Below are positions 1 to 12,889 of a DNA stretch of 64,000 nt, in pieces; within the stretch, counting starts at the first letter, position 1; every line of letters begins with the position of its first letter. The notes beneath the pieces were generated by a model, which worked only from the letters and a program-made list of their open reading frames with translations, made no database searches and was not told where the DNA came from. Both the position numbers and the translations under genes were made by a program. Source of the stretch: Morinoia aosen (Eukaryota; Arthropoda; Malacostraca; Amphipoda; Talitridae); NCBI GenBank assembly GCA_030386875.1, contig CM059579.1:15782484-15846483 (forward strand), in the 5' to 3' direction.

Positions 1-565
1 GTTACATCAAAGCCATATGCAGATAAAAGTTTTTTTACACGGAATATTTTCTACAAATTTTTCTAATGACCAAAAAATAAACTATTTCGTATTACTATCG
101 ATGGACTTCAAAGTATTTTTTCCCCGATAACACAGCTCGTTTTTTTTTATTTTCCGTTGAGTTCATAATCAAGTACTGAGTCATTACTGTCTTCTCATTT
201 AGTGTTCAAATTCAAAATAAATGATTTATTTTCAGGTGAGTAATATCACCAACCAGGAATATCTAAAATGTTCTTCCGCCTAAACGAACTTACAATCTTA
301 CAAGAGTCATCATTGTGACACTGAGCTTTGAGAGACTGTTCCTTCTGCTCAGATGTCTAAGTTCAAGCTTGCTCCTGCTATAAAAAAATGAGAAATAACA
401 AAAGTGTTTCCAAGGCGTCTGAAACTATGTGTTCCGCCATTGAGCGATAACCTAGAATCAATTTTCAAAAAGATCGTTGATCACAGAGTGCAATGATATC
501 AAAAGCATCACTCGCCACATACTCGGTTTAATTAATTTTTCCATTGCCTTCGAACGTGACTCTGA
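1..565. other. AT-rich DNA, nothing recognised
   Basis: No frame longer than about 60 codons, no clear repeat and no RNA gene signature. It ends where the coding-like block at 566 begins. Confidence 0.5.
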
Positions 566-799
566 TCTCAGAAGGAAATTATAAAATCATTGATCGACCT
601 AGCAGCAAATGCCGCCGTCAGCATCAAGAGGCCGATCGCTCAAAGGCGACCCGATATTGTCGAACACGCAAAAACTTTGTTGGATTCCGGCGATGAAAAT
701 GAAAGTGTTCGATGGCAAGGGCCGAGCTAACGTCGTGTTCGAATGGTGGCAACTAAGAAACTTCATTTGAATATTGAAGGATATGAATCATTTTTGTAA
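566..799 (+). pseudogene. Coding-like remnant, unidentified
   Basis: One plus-strand frame runs 54 codons from 566 to a stop at 728-730 and continues in the same frame for 22 more codons to a stop at 797-799. The composition is protein-like, for example AANAAVSIKRPIAQRRPDIV followed by EHAKTLLDSGDENESVRW, and is less AT-skewed than the flanks. There is no convincing start codon and the upstream end is closed by a stop at 563-565. I do not recognise the family. It could be a decayed exon, a transposon fragment or chance. The only evidence is the residue composition and the single interrupting stop. Confidence 0.15.
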
Positions 800-1708
800 A
801 GAAAATTGTCAACATGACGTTCATCCATCCACTGCAGTGGATGGAGAAATTTGTAACGGTCAGCCCGATGATTGAAAATTTGTGGGCTGAGTTACGAGCA
901 CTTTCATTTTCAAAACTTATAATAAGAGCTTTTTATTTTTCGAGTTCAAAAATTGTTTTATTAGGATATTCTCTGTAAAACGTTCATTGGGTGATAAGAA
1001 AGATTTTTCAATAACAACAGTTGGAAAAAAATTATTTGATTTTTCATAATAAAAATTTTTGTTCATATGACTTTATTTTGTCTACACCATTCACTGACTT
1101 TAAGTCGGAAAAATGAACTGAAAATGTTCAAATCCGGTGTTTTCATGGAAGAATTGATAACTTTTTTCGGCGATAGGTTTTTTCTCTATTTTTTATATGA
1201 TCGTCAAGTAATAATTATTCATTTCACTTAGTTGCAAAAATTTGAGAAAAATGTGGTTAATGTTCTTCAAAGCTTTGAAAAATAAGATTAAATAAAGTTG
1301 CCTTTCCTTCTCATCAAAGCCATCACGCAGAATGGCTTTTATTTTACCTTGAGCAGTCTTCTTCGATTCGTTTTCACGACGCTTGGTTCCTCTATGGACT
1401 TGATCAGATTTTTCACACTCACTTCCCATGTAGCAAAAAATTCATTTTCTGCTCATTCATGCAAATAATAACGAAATCTAAAACTCATACAATGAAGCAG
1501 ACTAAGTTACTAAGATTTTGTTAGTAGATTTCGAGTAGCTGGTGCCAAACTTTAAGACAAAACCCTTAGATCGCACTCACCTCACCTGCAGCAAACTATT
1601 TATTTTTTTTTAAATTCCAGCAAATAATGACAAAATAAATAACCCATACATCAGTACCCCTACTCTTAAATAAAACCTGCATTTTCAGTCAGTATTCCTA
1701 GAACCCAC
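800..1708. other. AT-rich DNA, nothing recognised
   Basis: A minus-strand frame of 78 codons at 1193-1429 is lysine-rich and shows no domain. I treat it as chance. No repeats of note. Confidence 0.5.
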
Positions 1709-1792
1709 TTCCTCGCAATGAGTAATCACTTCCTCACAAGGAGAAACCATTTCCTCACAAGGAGAAACCATTTCCTCAAAAGGAGAAACCAC
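1709..1792. repeat. 21-bp tandem repeat, four copies
   Basis: Units begin TTCCTC at 1709, 1730, 1751 and 1772. The middle units read TTCCTCACAAGGAGAAACC plus two bases. The first and last units differ by a few substitutions. The 21-bp length keeps the plus frame open, which explains the 72-codon frame over it. Confidence 0.85.
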
Positions 1793-2020
1793 CACCTCCC
1801 TTTGAGAACGTCACGGTATAACGCTGCTGCAGTCTGCATAAGAGGCAGGGCGAGAGCAGATGAGATAATCCGACGTGGAGTGGCTGCATCGGAATCTGCA
1901 GGTCCTCTGCTGCATCACAGACACTCTAGGTCGTGAATATTTAATGAGGGACCTCGAGCTGACAGCTGTTGCCGGACAGGCAATCTCCCGGAAGTGACAG
2001 AGGGAGGATGTGAGGTGTCG

Positions 2021-2234
2021 TTCAATAGGTCCTCTACTCGAATCTCTCACGGATCGTTTGATGGATCATGCGTTCCCGTTGTTATATTGAAAGGTTGGTT
2101 CAGTACTAATGAGACCCGGAAATATGGTTCAATAGGTCCTCTACTCGCATCTCTCACAGAAGGTTTGATGGATCATGCGTTCCTGTTGTAATATTAAAAG
2201 ATTCATTAATTACCAATGAGACGCGGATATATGA
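2021..2234. repeat. 107-bp tandem duplication
   Basis: TTCAATAGGTCCTCTACTCG occurs at 2021 and again at 2128. The copies stay alignable through GTTTGATGGATCATGCGTTC and the ATGAGAC.CGGA.ATATG end, with scattered substitutions. This is a two-copy tandem duplication, not a transposon. Confidence 0.85.
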
Positions 2235-3261
2235 TGCGCGGTCGGCACCATTCACATGGAAACACGAAACAATTATAGTATAGTTATGAAAAGGAGCTGA
2301 AAAAGTCAAAGAGTGACGATGAGATCGCAGTGAGAAACTGCACTGAATAGTTAAAAACCTGCTTCAAACATCAAGTTGGTGAAAAATTTTTAGTCATCAC
2401 TAGTTTTAGTTCTCCTAGGAAGAAGATTACGGTTTCAAATAAAGAATATTTGTCCAAGCATAAACCTAAGCGCCCTACTTGACCGAATCATTCAAGACGA
2501 ACTCGAAAGAGATTCCTGAAGAGCTATTGAGCTCTCGAAGTACTGGTGAGTTCGCGATCGTCTCCATGAAAGCCTTTTATGGACCGTCCCATAGAAGTTG
2601 ACGAGTCGAACATCGCACCCGTACGACAACATGAGTCACGCAGGGATTTTCATGCTAGCACAGACACAACAGTGCGTGTACCTGTACACGAGATGCTCCC
2701 TACACGAGTTGTATTTTTATGTATTAAGAAGCGTTTCCTTGCATGTTGATATTCCTAAAAATCTCCCCTAAAATTTAGCCATCATAAGTTTATATTCCCC
2801 TTAAATGTATCTAGCTGAACTCGTAAGACATTGTAAATGTATGCTACCTTGGGTGAAGTGTTTGGTATTTGGCAGTCCTTTCAGAAAGTGCACCGCTATC
2901 CCTAGAGATCCCCCTTAAATATTGATCTTCAAACTGCTTCTCTGGTGTCTCTGCGTTATTAATGTCAGAGGGCATTGGACTTAGCTTGCAACTTGAAAGT
3001 GGGCCGCTCGGCTCTCTCCTGTCGCCATATCCCGTTCAAGACATAGAACATTTCATTCGTGTTTATAGGTTGCTGTGGCGGCCGTGATGCCATAATCAGT
3101 TTAACTTCATGTCACTTTGACACCTGCTTTCTGGTATCCGTTCTTAAAGAGATGATGAGAGTGATGTGAGCGTCAAGACACTGTAAACACAGCCGCTAAC
3201 AACTGCACTTACTTGTATTTGAAATATTTTGCTTTATATACTCTGATTTGCACCAATTTAG
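2235..3261. other. Unassigned DNA with one short coding-like frame
   Basis: A plus frame from ATG at 2579 to a stop at 2747-2749 gives 56 codons of mixed composition (VDESNIAPVRQHESRRDFHA in the middle) with no recognised domain. The rest holds nothing I can name. Confidence 0.35.
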
Positions 3262-3650
3262 AATTGTGTCAATGGCCAGTTTTGATAAGCAGCACCGTTA
3301 AAATATCGTGCAAAAGGCCAGTTTTAACAGGTTTCACCGTTCAAATATTATCGTGCAAGAGGTGAGTTTTAAGAAGTTACACCGTTCAAATACCGTGCAA
3401 AAGGCCAGTTTTAATAAGTAGCACCGTTCAGATATCGTGCAAAAGGCCAGTGTTAACAAGATTACACTGTTCAAATATTATCGTGCAAAAGGCCAGTTTT
3501 AACAAGTTTTACCGTTCATATATTATCGTGCAAAAGGCCAGTTTTAACAAGTTATACCGTTCAAATATTATCGTGCAAAAGGCCAGTTTTAACAAGTTAT
3601 ACCGTTCTAATATTATCGTGCAAAAGGCCAGCTTTAGCAGGTTCTGCACG
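3262..3650. repeat. 45-bp minisatellite, about 8.5 copies
   Basis: The motif CGTGCAAAAGGCCAG recurs at about 3307, 3352, 3394, 3436, 3482, 3527, 3572 and 3617, giving spacings of 45, 42, 42, 46, 45, 45 and 45 bp; a degenerate half unit starts near 3262. The last four units are nearly identical and the earlier ones more diverged. Since 45 is divisible by three, both strands carry a 15-residue periodic frame (plus 3450-3659, minus 3509-3805). I read these as by-products of the repeat. Confidence 0.9.
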
Positions 3651-3763
3651 GCTCTGTAAATAATAAGCAACTTTGACCTCACATCAACTCCCCTTCGAGC
3701 GCTGATGAAACTTCCTGTTTTGCGCACGACCGCTCTGTGATGGAGCACACGTACTCCCTCTAC

Positions 3764-4034
3764 TGAGTTCGAATAAAACCGGATGAAATATAAGAATTTT
3801 CCCAACTATTAAGGCAAAAATTCGATAAATTGTATATTTTGATATGTATTACATTAACTTCAAGTAAAACTGAGTAGAATACATTAATTTTCCTTAAAAC
3901 GAGCACATAAATTCAAAAAGCTTTTTATTTTGGCAAGTCTCTCTTTCACTCCGCATCAAACCGGATAAAATATAGGAATTTTCCTGTAAAATTAAAACGA
4001 AAATTCAAAAAGCGTTAGATTTTGACATGTATCA
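3764..4034. repeat. About 90-bp degenerate triplicate
   Basis: Three diverged units start near 3764, 3853 and 3945. The first and third share AAACCGGAT.AAATATA.GAATTTTCC and a TTTTGA.ATGTAT.AC end. The middle unit keeps ATTTTCC and AAATTCAAAAAGC. It directly follows the 45-bp array but is unrelated to it in sequence. Confidence 0.6.
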
Positions 4035-7000
4035 CTATTAGGAGCAGTGCTAGTTTAACAAAATGAAAGATGCAAAAGAAAATCACAACAAGCCAGATTT
4101 TTTATTCGTCACCATTTGTTTAGTCATCTGTTAGATCTTGTCGATAATAATTTATTATCGAGACCAGTTTCAACCTCATCATTACTACCTCTATTTTCTT
4201 GATTGTTTATTGTTATTATTGCATGGCAAACTGTTGTGTCGAAAGCCTAACTACAAACTTAAAAAATGTTCAATTCAAGTAATATATGTTTAATTTAAAA
4301 AAATCTTTTTAATTCTCTGTCAATCACGTCAAACTCATTTGAGTGAGTAGATCTCTTGTACGGGTTGTCCCTGGCCCAAACTGCTTTCATGAAGATCATT
4401 TCAAATATTCCTTCCCGGATTATAAGTTTCATTTAGATTTCAATTAGAAGTCTCGTCTTTTATAATCAGTAAACAGAAAAAATACCATGAGTCATTTATA
4501 CTAACCGTCGACTCTGATTTCGGAATTAATATGTAGTCGACCACGATAGAGCTCGGAAAAAAACTTCTTCGAACTTTTTTCATAGTTATTTAATGCGCAG
4601 AGAAACTTTCATTTCTATCCCTCCTGAGTGAAGAATTCTTCCTTTATGCATTGACCCAATATTATCGAGCACGTGGCCTTGGTATTATATTTTTAAGGAT
4701 TTACGACACCTCGGGGCTAAAAGTTTAAACATCACCGAGGCCGATATCGTCTGGCTGTCGAATGATGCGCTTTCTTTCAGAGAGGGAAGTTCGGACCAAA
4801 CAAGTGATATCGAGTTATTAATGAGAGGAAAACTTGTCTAATAAACTACACCATTATTCCGCAGCTCTGTTATTTATGTTAACTCTGTCGAGACTGTGCT
4901 TTCTATCTGGGCGTTGCAACTCCTTAATAAATAGAAATGATCTCAGAGTGAGGGTTGCTTGCAGGTTATGAAGACATCAGAGAGTGTGTAATTAAAATGA
5001 ACGTCTCGGAGAATGGGTGCTTTTAGGTTGTAGTTAAAATGCTCTACTGCAAAACAGAGAATAGTTTCACAGCAGAATTGTTAGCAACGTTTATAAATCT
5101 AATACTTTCAATGATGAAAATCTGTGGATATTCGGAGCAATAATTGTCCTGTGACGTGACAAAAATTTAAAATTGACGCTGTGTTATCATTTCTTTCGTG
5201 AGACATTTGGAACAAAACTTTGGCTGTAATTTTTGGCTATCCAGCCAGAAGTTTGCCATAAAAAATAACTTCTTCCCACCATATCACGACACATAAAGAA
5301 AAATAAACTAGCTCTCCCACAGCGAGTCTTTTAACCTCCATTGTTTTCTCAGTTTGCTCGCTCAACTCATTGAATGTGAAACATTCTAGCAAAATATTTC
5401 GTAGCTAAAATTTTTCCTTACACTTTGTCCCTGCTTAAAATCTACTCAATTCATTAAGATTTAACAGCCAACGCACCATCATTTTGACTACAATCTAAAT
5501 ACTTCTTTGAGATAAAGAACAACTATTGAAGAAAATGAATCACATGAACAGCTTTTGTTTTTCTTTTTCTCCAAGGGACATGCACAGAGTAAACCTGCAT
5601 TCCCTTTACCCAGCGAGAAAGTGCACCACATATTTTATACATTAAGAAACAATTTTTACATGCACCATTCTCTCATGGGAATGCATGATAACACTGAATT
5701 ATAAGCTGAATTTTTAAACTGTCCTCTCAAACTGTTTCGTTGTTTTTTCTTAAACTATTGGCTGTTTTTAAGAGCGGCAGCGGAGATCACATGAATAACA
5801 ACTGAAGGAAAACGATTACCCTCTGTACGTTGAGCACAGGCCTTTTCAAAAGATTCCAAAATTACGATGAGGGTTTTAATAATAAATCGCAGTTGATATG
5901 ACGATAATTCGGGCCGTTGACAACAGTAAAACCTTTTACTTGCTTTGTACTCATTCAGTATGATTTAACTCATTTTAATGATTAAATTATTAAAGTATCA
6001 CAGTGCTATCTTTTCCATTTAATTTTCTTTTCTAGCCTCATTGTACGTGGTAGAAGAAGCAACAGCTCATCAGATCGTTTCCACGAAAAAGATCTTTGTG
6101 AATGTAAAAGCCACTCTGTTTTCTGCAGAATATCTATAATTCCAGAGAATGAATGACTATTCAGTGGAACTAATGGCCTATCGTTCATTATTTTTCTTAT
6201 TAGATTGCTCTTTGGGGATAAAAAAGAATTTAAAATCCCAAAGCACAAAAGCGTGAAATATGTAGTAAGTGCTTTGAGCGCTGTGTAGCGACAACGTCCA
6301 TTCCAAAATAAATGCATTTTCAGCTAATCATTTAGAAATCTATCTCGTTGCAATCCTCTGAAAATCTTGAAACGCTTTTCGATTTTAGGGTATATTCAGG
6401 AGGCGTTTAATTTTCTCCCGAATAAAGTATCTGGTGAAGCAAACCAACCAAATATTAAATTACATTTTACTTTGAGCCTCTTTTCAATGTTCTTGCTCAG
6501 TAAAACTTTCCGACGTTCGTCGTAGTATATTGCATTGAACAGAAGAATTTAAAATTGGAACCGCATTTATTTGAAGAGCACGTTATCTATTCGTAATGAA
6601 TGCCACAAGGGTTTTTTTTAAATAAATTTTAAGCGGCCTCGCTCGTTTGTATTATTTTCCGTAATTGAAATAGATTTTGTGTGCTGAGGGATTTTCCTGG
6701 AAGGGGACGAACAACTTCAGGATTTTCTGTAGTTCAGATCATGCTTCCCATTCGCCAGCTTCACGAATTTTAATTCTCATTCAGATTGAAAAAAATCTCT
6801 ATCTCAATCAGCGTAAAGCTCGGGAGCTGAGCGGCTCGACCGGATTCAAATTCGAACTATTCTGTGATTTGTTGAAGCCATATCTGATTGATGAGAGTTC
6901 AAAGAACCACAGGAAAATTACCTCAATAAGATACTTCATTATATCGGCCCATTATGCCAAATGCATTGAGACTGCTATTCGATTTTGAGCTGTACTTATC

Positions 7001-7560
7001 TGAACGAGTGATGTTATTCCGAGATTAATTTTCTACCTGACTGGCAAAGGACTAGAAAAAGTTGAAATAATTGGAGAGAACGCAAACATCGGCACTTCCG
7101 GAGACCATTTACAGCGGAGGAAAGAAAAGACAAGCATAATTTTTACGATACATTCACGTCCTGCTAATTTTTGGAAAATCACAGGTTCAAGTCTGCGTAT
7201 CAGGATATTGAAAAATAGATTGTTTGCGTTTCTGGATAAAGTGTTTCTGTTCGTTCTCGAGCAGGGACTTCTGTGGTAAAGAGCTAGTTTACCGAAGAAG
7301 AAGAAGATTGGTAGTTGGGAGCTTAGATTCTGAGAAGGGCTAATGAGTGATGAGCAATAGCAGCAAATGACGTTAAGCCTTATTAGATACGAGTGCGCAC
7401 GGCCCGTAAAAAAAATGACAGGATTAGATATAGGACCACCTGAGCTTCAACATGGCTTTTCCATGGTTTTACATGCTATTCTATGGCTTTCCAATACTTT
7501 CCCAAGTCTCAACCGCTGATATTCTATTCAACCTAATCTAACCTACCAATACACGTGATA
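4035..7560. other. 3.5 kb of AT-rich DNA without a gene
   Basis: Only short frames occur. The two longest, 103 codons each (minus 6006-6317 and plus 6677-6988), have no diagnostic domain. Part of the second faintly resembles a transposase N-terminal region but cannot be extended on either side. Confidence 0.45.
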
Positions 7561-7735
7561 TTAATTCCGACTCCCAATCTGCTGGGTTAAGGCACCGAAA
7601 ATTGTGGATTGGATGAAGCTTGTATCACAGATACGCTCGTCTCACACTGCAGGCTGGTGGGTGTGACACACAGACGGACGGACGGACGCGGTTCCTTTTA
7701 TAATAGTGATAACGATGATAGATGATAGATAAACA
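7561..7735 (+). mobile_element. Possible 3' end of an RTE-like retroposon
   Basis: A (GACG)n-like stretch (ACAGACGGACGGACGGAC, from about 7671) is followed by TTTTATAATAGTGATAACG and a short-repeat tail (GATGATAGATGATAGATA) ending near 7734. RTE-clade LINEs and their SINE partners in arthropods often end in a GACGGACGGAC tract, a TATAAT-like stretch and a microsatellite tail, so the order fits that pattern. No coding part is left and no target duplication was found. It could be simple-sequence DNA only. Confidence 0.25.
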
Positions 7736-10700
7736 ATGCCATTCATGACACCGAACTTTGTTAACGAAGATAGAGAACTTTAGAAGATATCTTCACAGGT
7801 ACCCAAAGTCTTTTTTGCATGATATTGTATCTTTCAAGAGGGCAATTGCTATCTACTTTGGGAAAGAAATTCGTCAGCAGGTTCGTAAAATCTGACACAT
7901 TATAGATTCTTGCAAGATAGCGTAGAAACCATCGAAAAAAAACAGTACACAGAGGAGTCATGAGCTTACTCAGTATGTGGGACCCATGGTTGGATAGGGC
8001 AGATGCTTTTTTTTGAAAAGTTTCACTAATCAACTTCAATGAAAATTTGAATAATTATTCAACTAATAATCACAATCACTCTTGAAATATCCCAAGAAAC
8101 ACAGATACTACGCTGTTCAATATTGTTAGATGTCCCGTTATAGACTGTGATAATATGCTGTTCAGCGATGTTAGATGCCATGTGTTTTAAACTCTTCTTC
8201 CCTATTATTCGAAAAAAAACATTCGCTTGCAATTTCAGCACCGAAAAAAAACTCAGATCGCCGCGCAGTTCCACAATCTGGTATATTTAGACGGATAAAT
8301 CCGCAAGTCTCATCACGCGAGAACCCAAACGGAATTTCATTTTACGGAATAATTACGGTGCGTGGGATTGCGACCTGGGTTTCTAAATTTCATTCCGTCG
8401 GCTCTTAAAATTCAGAATGCAAATTGTAGATTTCGATATTCCAGATTACGAATTTTAGGTTTCATTTTGACTTGCTCTGCTGGCGCTGCCGGTGCCACAC
8501 ACGCGTGCACTGATGAAACGTTTCTTAATTTACTGTTGCTATTGAATACTTCTATGTAAACCCAAAGCGTTTCATAATCATTGAAAAGCTGATGCTGTTA
8601 GAACGAAGTTCAGTTGTGTTGTTTGAGTTTCTAAACCAAATTTTCTCAATTTATTCGTTTTCTCCCCGTGTTTCAAAATTTTACACAGTCGTCGTGTCAA
8701 TTTTTCATTTATCAATGGTTTTAATTAGTAACGTCGAAAGGTTTCTCAAAGTTTTATCCATATTGCACAGCGTTACATGAATTTCTTTAACAGTTGAATT
8801 GTTTTAGAAGCAAAATCGTGCAAAATTCGATCTTCAAATTGAGGACAAATTGGGAAAGTATACTTCTTTATAAAAGAAATATTTCTCTCTAAAAAGTAAT
8901 GAAATCTATTTCGTCCAAACCGCTTGTTCCTGATGCAGCTCTAAACCACTAAGTTAGGCTTGCTTGAGCACATCGAATATCGAACATTTCATTCTGCTAA
9001 TTTTTTTCAAGTTCTTTCACATTTTAATTTGTGGATTGCATACGTTGTTACATCAATGACTGAATTCTTTATTCACAGGCCATGAATTGCATCTCTTTCA
9101 AAAACAAGTAGTTCTTTTCCGTGAATTCTTTTCTCTTTTGAAATTTATATTTGAACTAAAATTCAATTTTTGCCAGGCAACTAGAGAATATACCCAAAAG
9201 TCCCGTATGATGGGTACCATTTTGTTAAATGAAACCCACTGGGATTTTTTTGCAGTCGTAAATTCATCTGAACTATTTTTAAAACCTTGCATCAAATTGT
9301 AGGTTAGAACAACTATCTTCATCCCGAACTCAAACGAAGCTGCGCGTCTTACGGTGCTGCGAAGACACAAATTTCACAGACAAAAACGACTTACGAAAGA
9401 TGACCATAATTTATAGGTCGTGATTGCTTCGAATTAGTCGAAGTGGATTATATTCGTACAACACATCCATTTGAAAACACTAACGCGAATTAAATGTATG
9501 CTTCTGCCCTCATGTTTCATACTTCATGGCCCATGCTCAATGTTTCACTCCTCTTGCTTTTAGCTTTGATACACAATTTCACTCGATTGCATAGCGTCTG
9601 CCTCGCTCTTCCACTTAGCTGGTCAAAGGACAGTGCGAGCAGGGCAATCGAGCACTGTTCCATGATTAATTTCAGCCTGACTGACAGAAATTTGTTTTGT
9701 CTCCGAATTCAGCTGCCTTGTAGTTGAAGCTCGAGAGAGAGTTCGATATTTTCTGAACGAGTGACGATAGAACAACTCTGATACTCACTATGAGTATTTC
9801 TAACTGATATCTCAGTGTTGGGTGGGCTTAGAATCTTGTTTTGTACGTATGTCTTCCCATTAAGATTTGGAAACTGATAAAAAAAGTCGTTTTGCTGAAG
9901 ATTTTACTGATCATGTCTCTATTTCAAGCGCAATGCATAATTCTCTAAAGAGTATTATGAAATGAAGAAGAATGAATTCAAGTTATGATCAAATTTAATG
10001 AACCCTATAAAGTACAATAAAGAAGTATTATTGGTCACAGTTTATTTTCATTTTATTAGTCACAATCTGATTATAAGTCACAATTCTGCTAAAATAGTAC
10101 AGTAATAATTGTTTTATTTTGATAAAGAGTGAAGCCAATGAGGAAAATAATGAAGGACAAATAAGTGCTCAAATGAAACATGAAGGTACACAATTTTTTT
10201 CATCAGATTGCAAACTAGAACGATCTCGACACCAATTGGCTAACTGCGTTGAGAATGATTGCAGATTTAATATCCTGCACATGCTAAATTATGATCAAGT
10301 TTTTATAGGCAAAGAGTAAAATTCAACATTCTCAGCTACTTTCCACCATTATGGTCCACCCTAATACATTGGAATTAGCAGTGAACATTATTTGAAAACA
10401 ATGCTACAGAACCTATAGAAAAACTGGAGCAATTGCAAGACCCTTTTTAGAATATCTCATAGCCAAGGCAGGGTCCCCGGCCACTATAGTATATTTTCAA
10501 AACAGGTTCCCACTTTGCCCGAACTTTCCATGTAATGGTCAATCGTAATTTGAACTTGAGCTCATATAAAAGTCCCAACCAGGACGCGATGTCGGACTTT
10601 CACAACTTTTACTGCCGCAGAACTTATCGCGTTATTGGAGCTGACCAGGAAGCGTGCAGCATCTAAAATCGTTGAAAACTTCTTTTAAGAACCGAGCCCA

Positions 10701-10801
10701 GGATATTTTCCAGGCCATCAGATATTTTGAAAGCTCGGACCAACGAAAGAAAGTTAGTCCCATTTATCGGAAAAATTATCGAACGCTGTTAAGGTTGTTT
10801 T
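7736..10801. other. AT-rich DNA without a gene
   Basis: Many frames of 60-90 codons on both strands overlap each other (for example plus 9087-9302 and minus 9098-9370), as expected by chance. No repeats or RNA signatures were seen. Confidence 0.45.
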
Positions 10802-11092
10802 CATGTATCTCATGTCTCCGTTAATAGGGAACGATTAAGCCAGTTTAGCGACATTGCGTAAAATATCAACGTATCAATTTAATTCGTCGTTGTTTTTTTA
10901 TTCGCATGTATCTCATATCTACGCGTTTATAGGGAACGATTAAGCCAGTTTTGCGACATTGCGTAAAATATCAACGTATCAATTTAATTCGTCGTTGTTT
11001 TTATTCGCATGTATCTCATATCTACGCGTTTATAGGGAACGATTAAGTCAGTTTAGCGACATTGAGTAAAATATCAACGTATCAATTTTATC
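10802..11092. repeat. 103-105-bp tandem repeat, three copies
   Basis: CATGTATCTCAT begins units at 10802, 10905 and 11008, and GGGAACGATTAAG.CAGTTT recurs in each. Copies two and three share ATCTACGCGTTTATAGGG where copy one has a two-base deletion and substitutions. The high similarity suggests a fairly recent amplification. Confidence 0.9.
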
Positions 11093-12190
11093 CTTAGATG
11101 TTTGGTCTCTGTGTTCAGCATGCTAGGAGATATTAAGTCTCCGTACACAGCCCATGTTTATGAATAACAGCATAGGTTTTTATCAAGTATGAAAACAATA
11201 CCACCAAATGATAAAGAAACTCCATACGTGTAGACAGATGGGAAGCTTATTTCGGAGAGGCGGAAACTGCTTGAGTTTAGCAAGAATGGTAATGAGTAAA
11301 AATTACTTGTAAAGTAACGTAGGCAAAAGAAAAGAGCATGAGAGAATTTACATGAAGTATTATTACACAAAGCAATGCTGTACTCATACTGCATAGTCAA
11401 ATTTTTTACAGTTCAAATTTTTGAATATAAATCTAATTGTTACACTATGACCTTTATACTTCTGTTTTCCTTCAATTTAAAAGTTTGAAGGTTCAGTTTC
11501 TGGGTTAGTTTTTTATTCAGTTCAGCAATTTATCATTATGAAATAAGGTTTTCGTGTCTTAAAAGAAACATAGCCACTTGTTCTGAAATATTCAGCTAGA
11601 AATGCCACTCACAGTGCAGGGTAGTTTTATTATTCACAAAGTCTTAGACAACTCATTTTATTCACAAGACATAGTTAGGCTCTTCAAAAGATACAAGATT
11701 TTAAGTCGAACTCTTGTTGAAATCTACACGCTAAATTCCAGGCCGAATCCCTACGTCAGGCTGGACCTCTACGTCCTACGTAACCAAATTTCTATTAGGA
11801 CAGAACTCGTAGCGTTGCTCTCAGTACTTCCTGATACCAAGGCTTTTTTTCCTGCATCGCTGGCTGTACGAAAACCAGCTAGCTCTTCCGTAAGCTCTTT
11901 AACATATATTAAACGTCAGAGCTGAAAATTTCTGTTCCACAAACTAAAGACCAGATTCACTCCTGCCTCTTTTACAACATTCATAGTTAATACCTCTGTT
12001 TTCTGCCATCAGTAGAAATACAGCGAGCATTCGGCTAAGACTGTTAGATGCAATATGTGAGAATTTTTGTTGAGATCGCAATTCAATTTTTTATTTATTG
12101 TCGCAAATAAAACAGATTACGATACGCCACATGCAGTAAATGTGCACTCAACACGCGTATTTATGACGGAATGCAGGTATTTGTGCTGTG
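11093..12190. other. Unassigned DNA
   Basis: A plus frame at 11602-11925 has 107 codons starting MPLTVQGSFIIHK. It has no recognised domain, signal peptide or membrane segment that would support a gene. A minus frame of 80 codons at 11158-11400 is likewise unsupported. Confidence 0.4.
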
Positions 12191-12404
12191 CCATTCACTT
12201 TTAAAGTTATTAATCCGATAAAATATATCTCAATTCAAACTTCTAACCTCTTTTGACAAGTGATTTAGTCACTAAACTCAAAGTGTTGTGTAGCGTGCCA
12301 TTCACTTTTAAAGTTATTAATCCGATTAAAAATATCTCAATTCAAACTTCTAACTTCTTTTGACAAGTGATTTAGTCACTAAACTCAAAGTGTTGTGTAG
12401 CGTG
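12191..12404. repeat. 107-bp tandem duplication
   Basis: CCATTCACTTTTAAAG occurs at 12191 and 12298. The copies stay nearly identical through AAGTGATTTAGTCACTAAAC, and a truncated third start (GTGTAGCGTGGGATTC) follows near 12390. The unit contains the short palindrome GTGATTTAGTCAC. Confidence 0.85.
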
Positions 12405-12889
12405 GGATTCATTTGATGGTGGTGACACATATAATCAAATATTTTGTACAATCACTTCCTACCTCACTCAGAATGCGTTGTATGAGTTCGAGGAGTACGT
12501 TGATTTGTCTTTCCTTCCCATAATTGATTAAATTGATTCAATCGATTAAACGTATTTCACTGATATGTCATCTAAGTAATTTTTAATAAGAGTTACAGTT
12601 GCTATTATCGTCATCGGAAAGAATATGAATAATAATAATAATAATACTATGCAATGCATCATTCACTGGTTAAAACTTTGACTCTGAGTTTTGAATAATT
12701 TATTGAGACAATTCTGATGGGCAAATAAATAAAAATCATTCGCTATCAATTGCCAATGGAAAGCAACGTTCAAGAATTGTTTCCCTTGCTAAGGTACTTG
12801 TCTTTGCCTTGCAAAAACTGAGGATCGCTCGAAGCACTCAAGATAAAGCTCGGCATTTCCGGACGAAATTTTTTCGGACTCTTTCACTC
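12405..12889. other. Unassigned DNA with a short (AAT)n run
   Basis: An (AAT)6 microsatellite lies at 12628-12645. Nothing else was recognised. Confidence 0.5.

Noticed and set aside
6677..6988. Possible Harbinger-like transposase fragment (FELFCDLLKPYLID)
   Set aside because: The likeness is limited to one short stretch, no catalytic residues follow and neither side extends.
7525..7550. CCTAA-like units resembling insect telomere repeats (CAACCTAATCTAACCTACC)
   Set aside because: Only two to three imperfect units; such stretches are common inside insect genomes.
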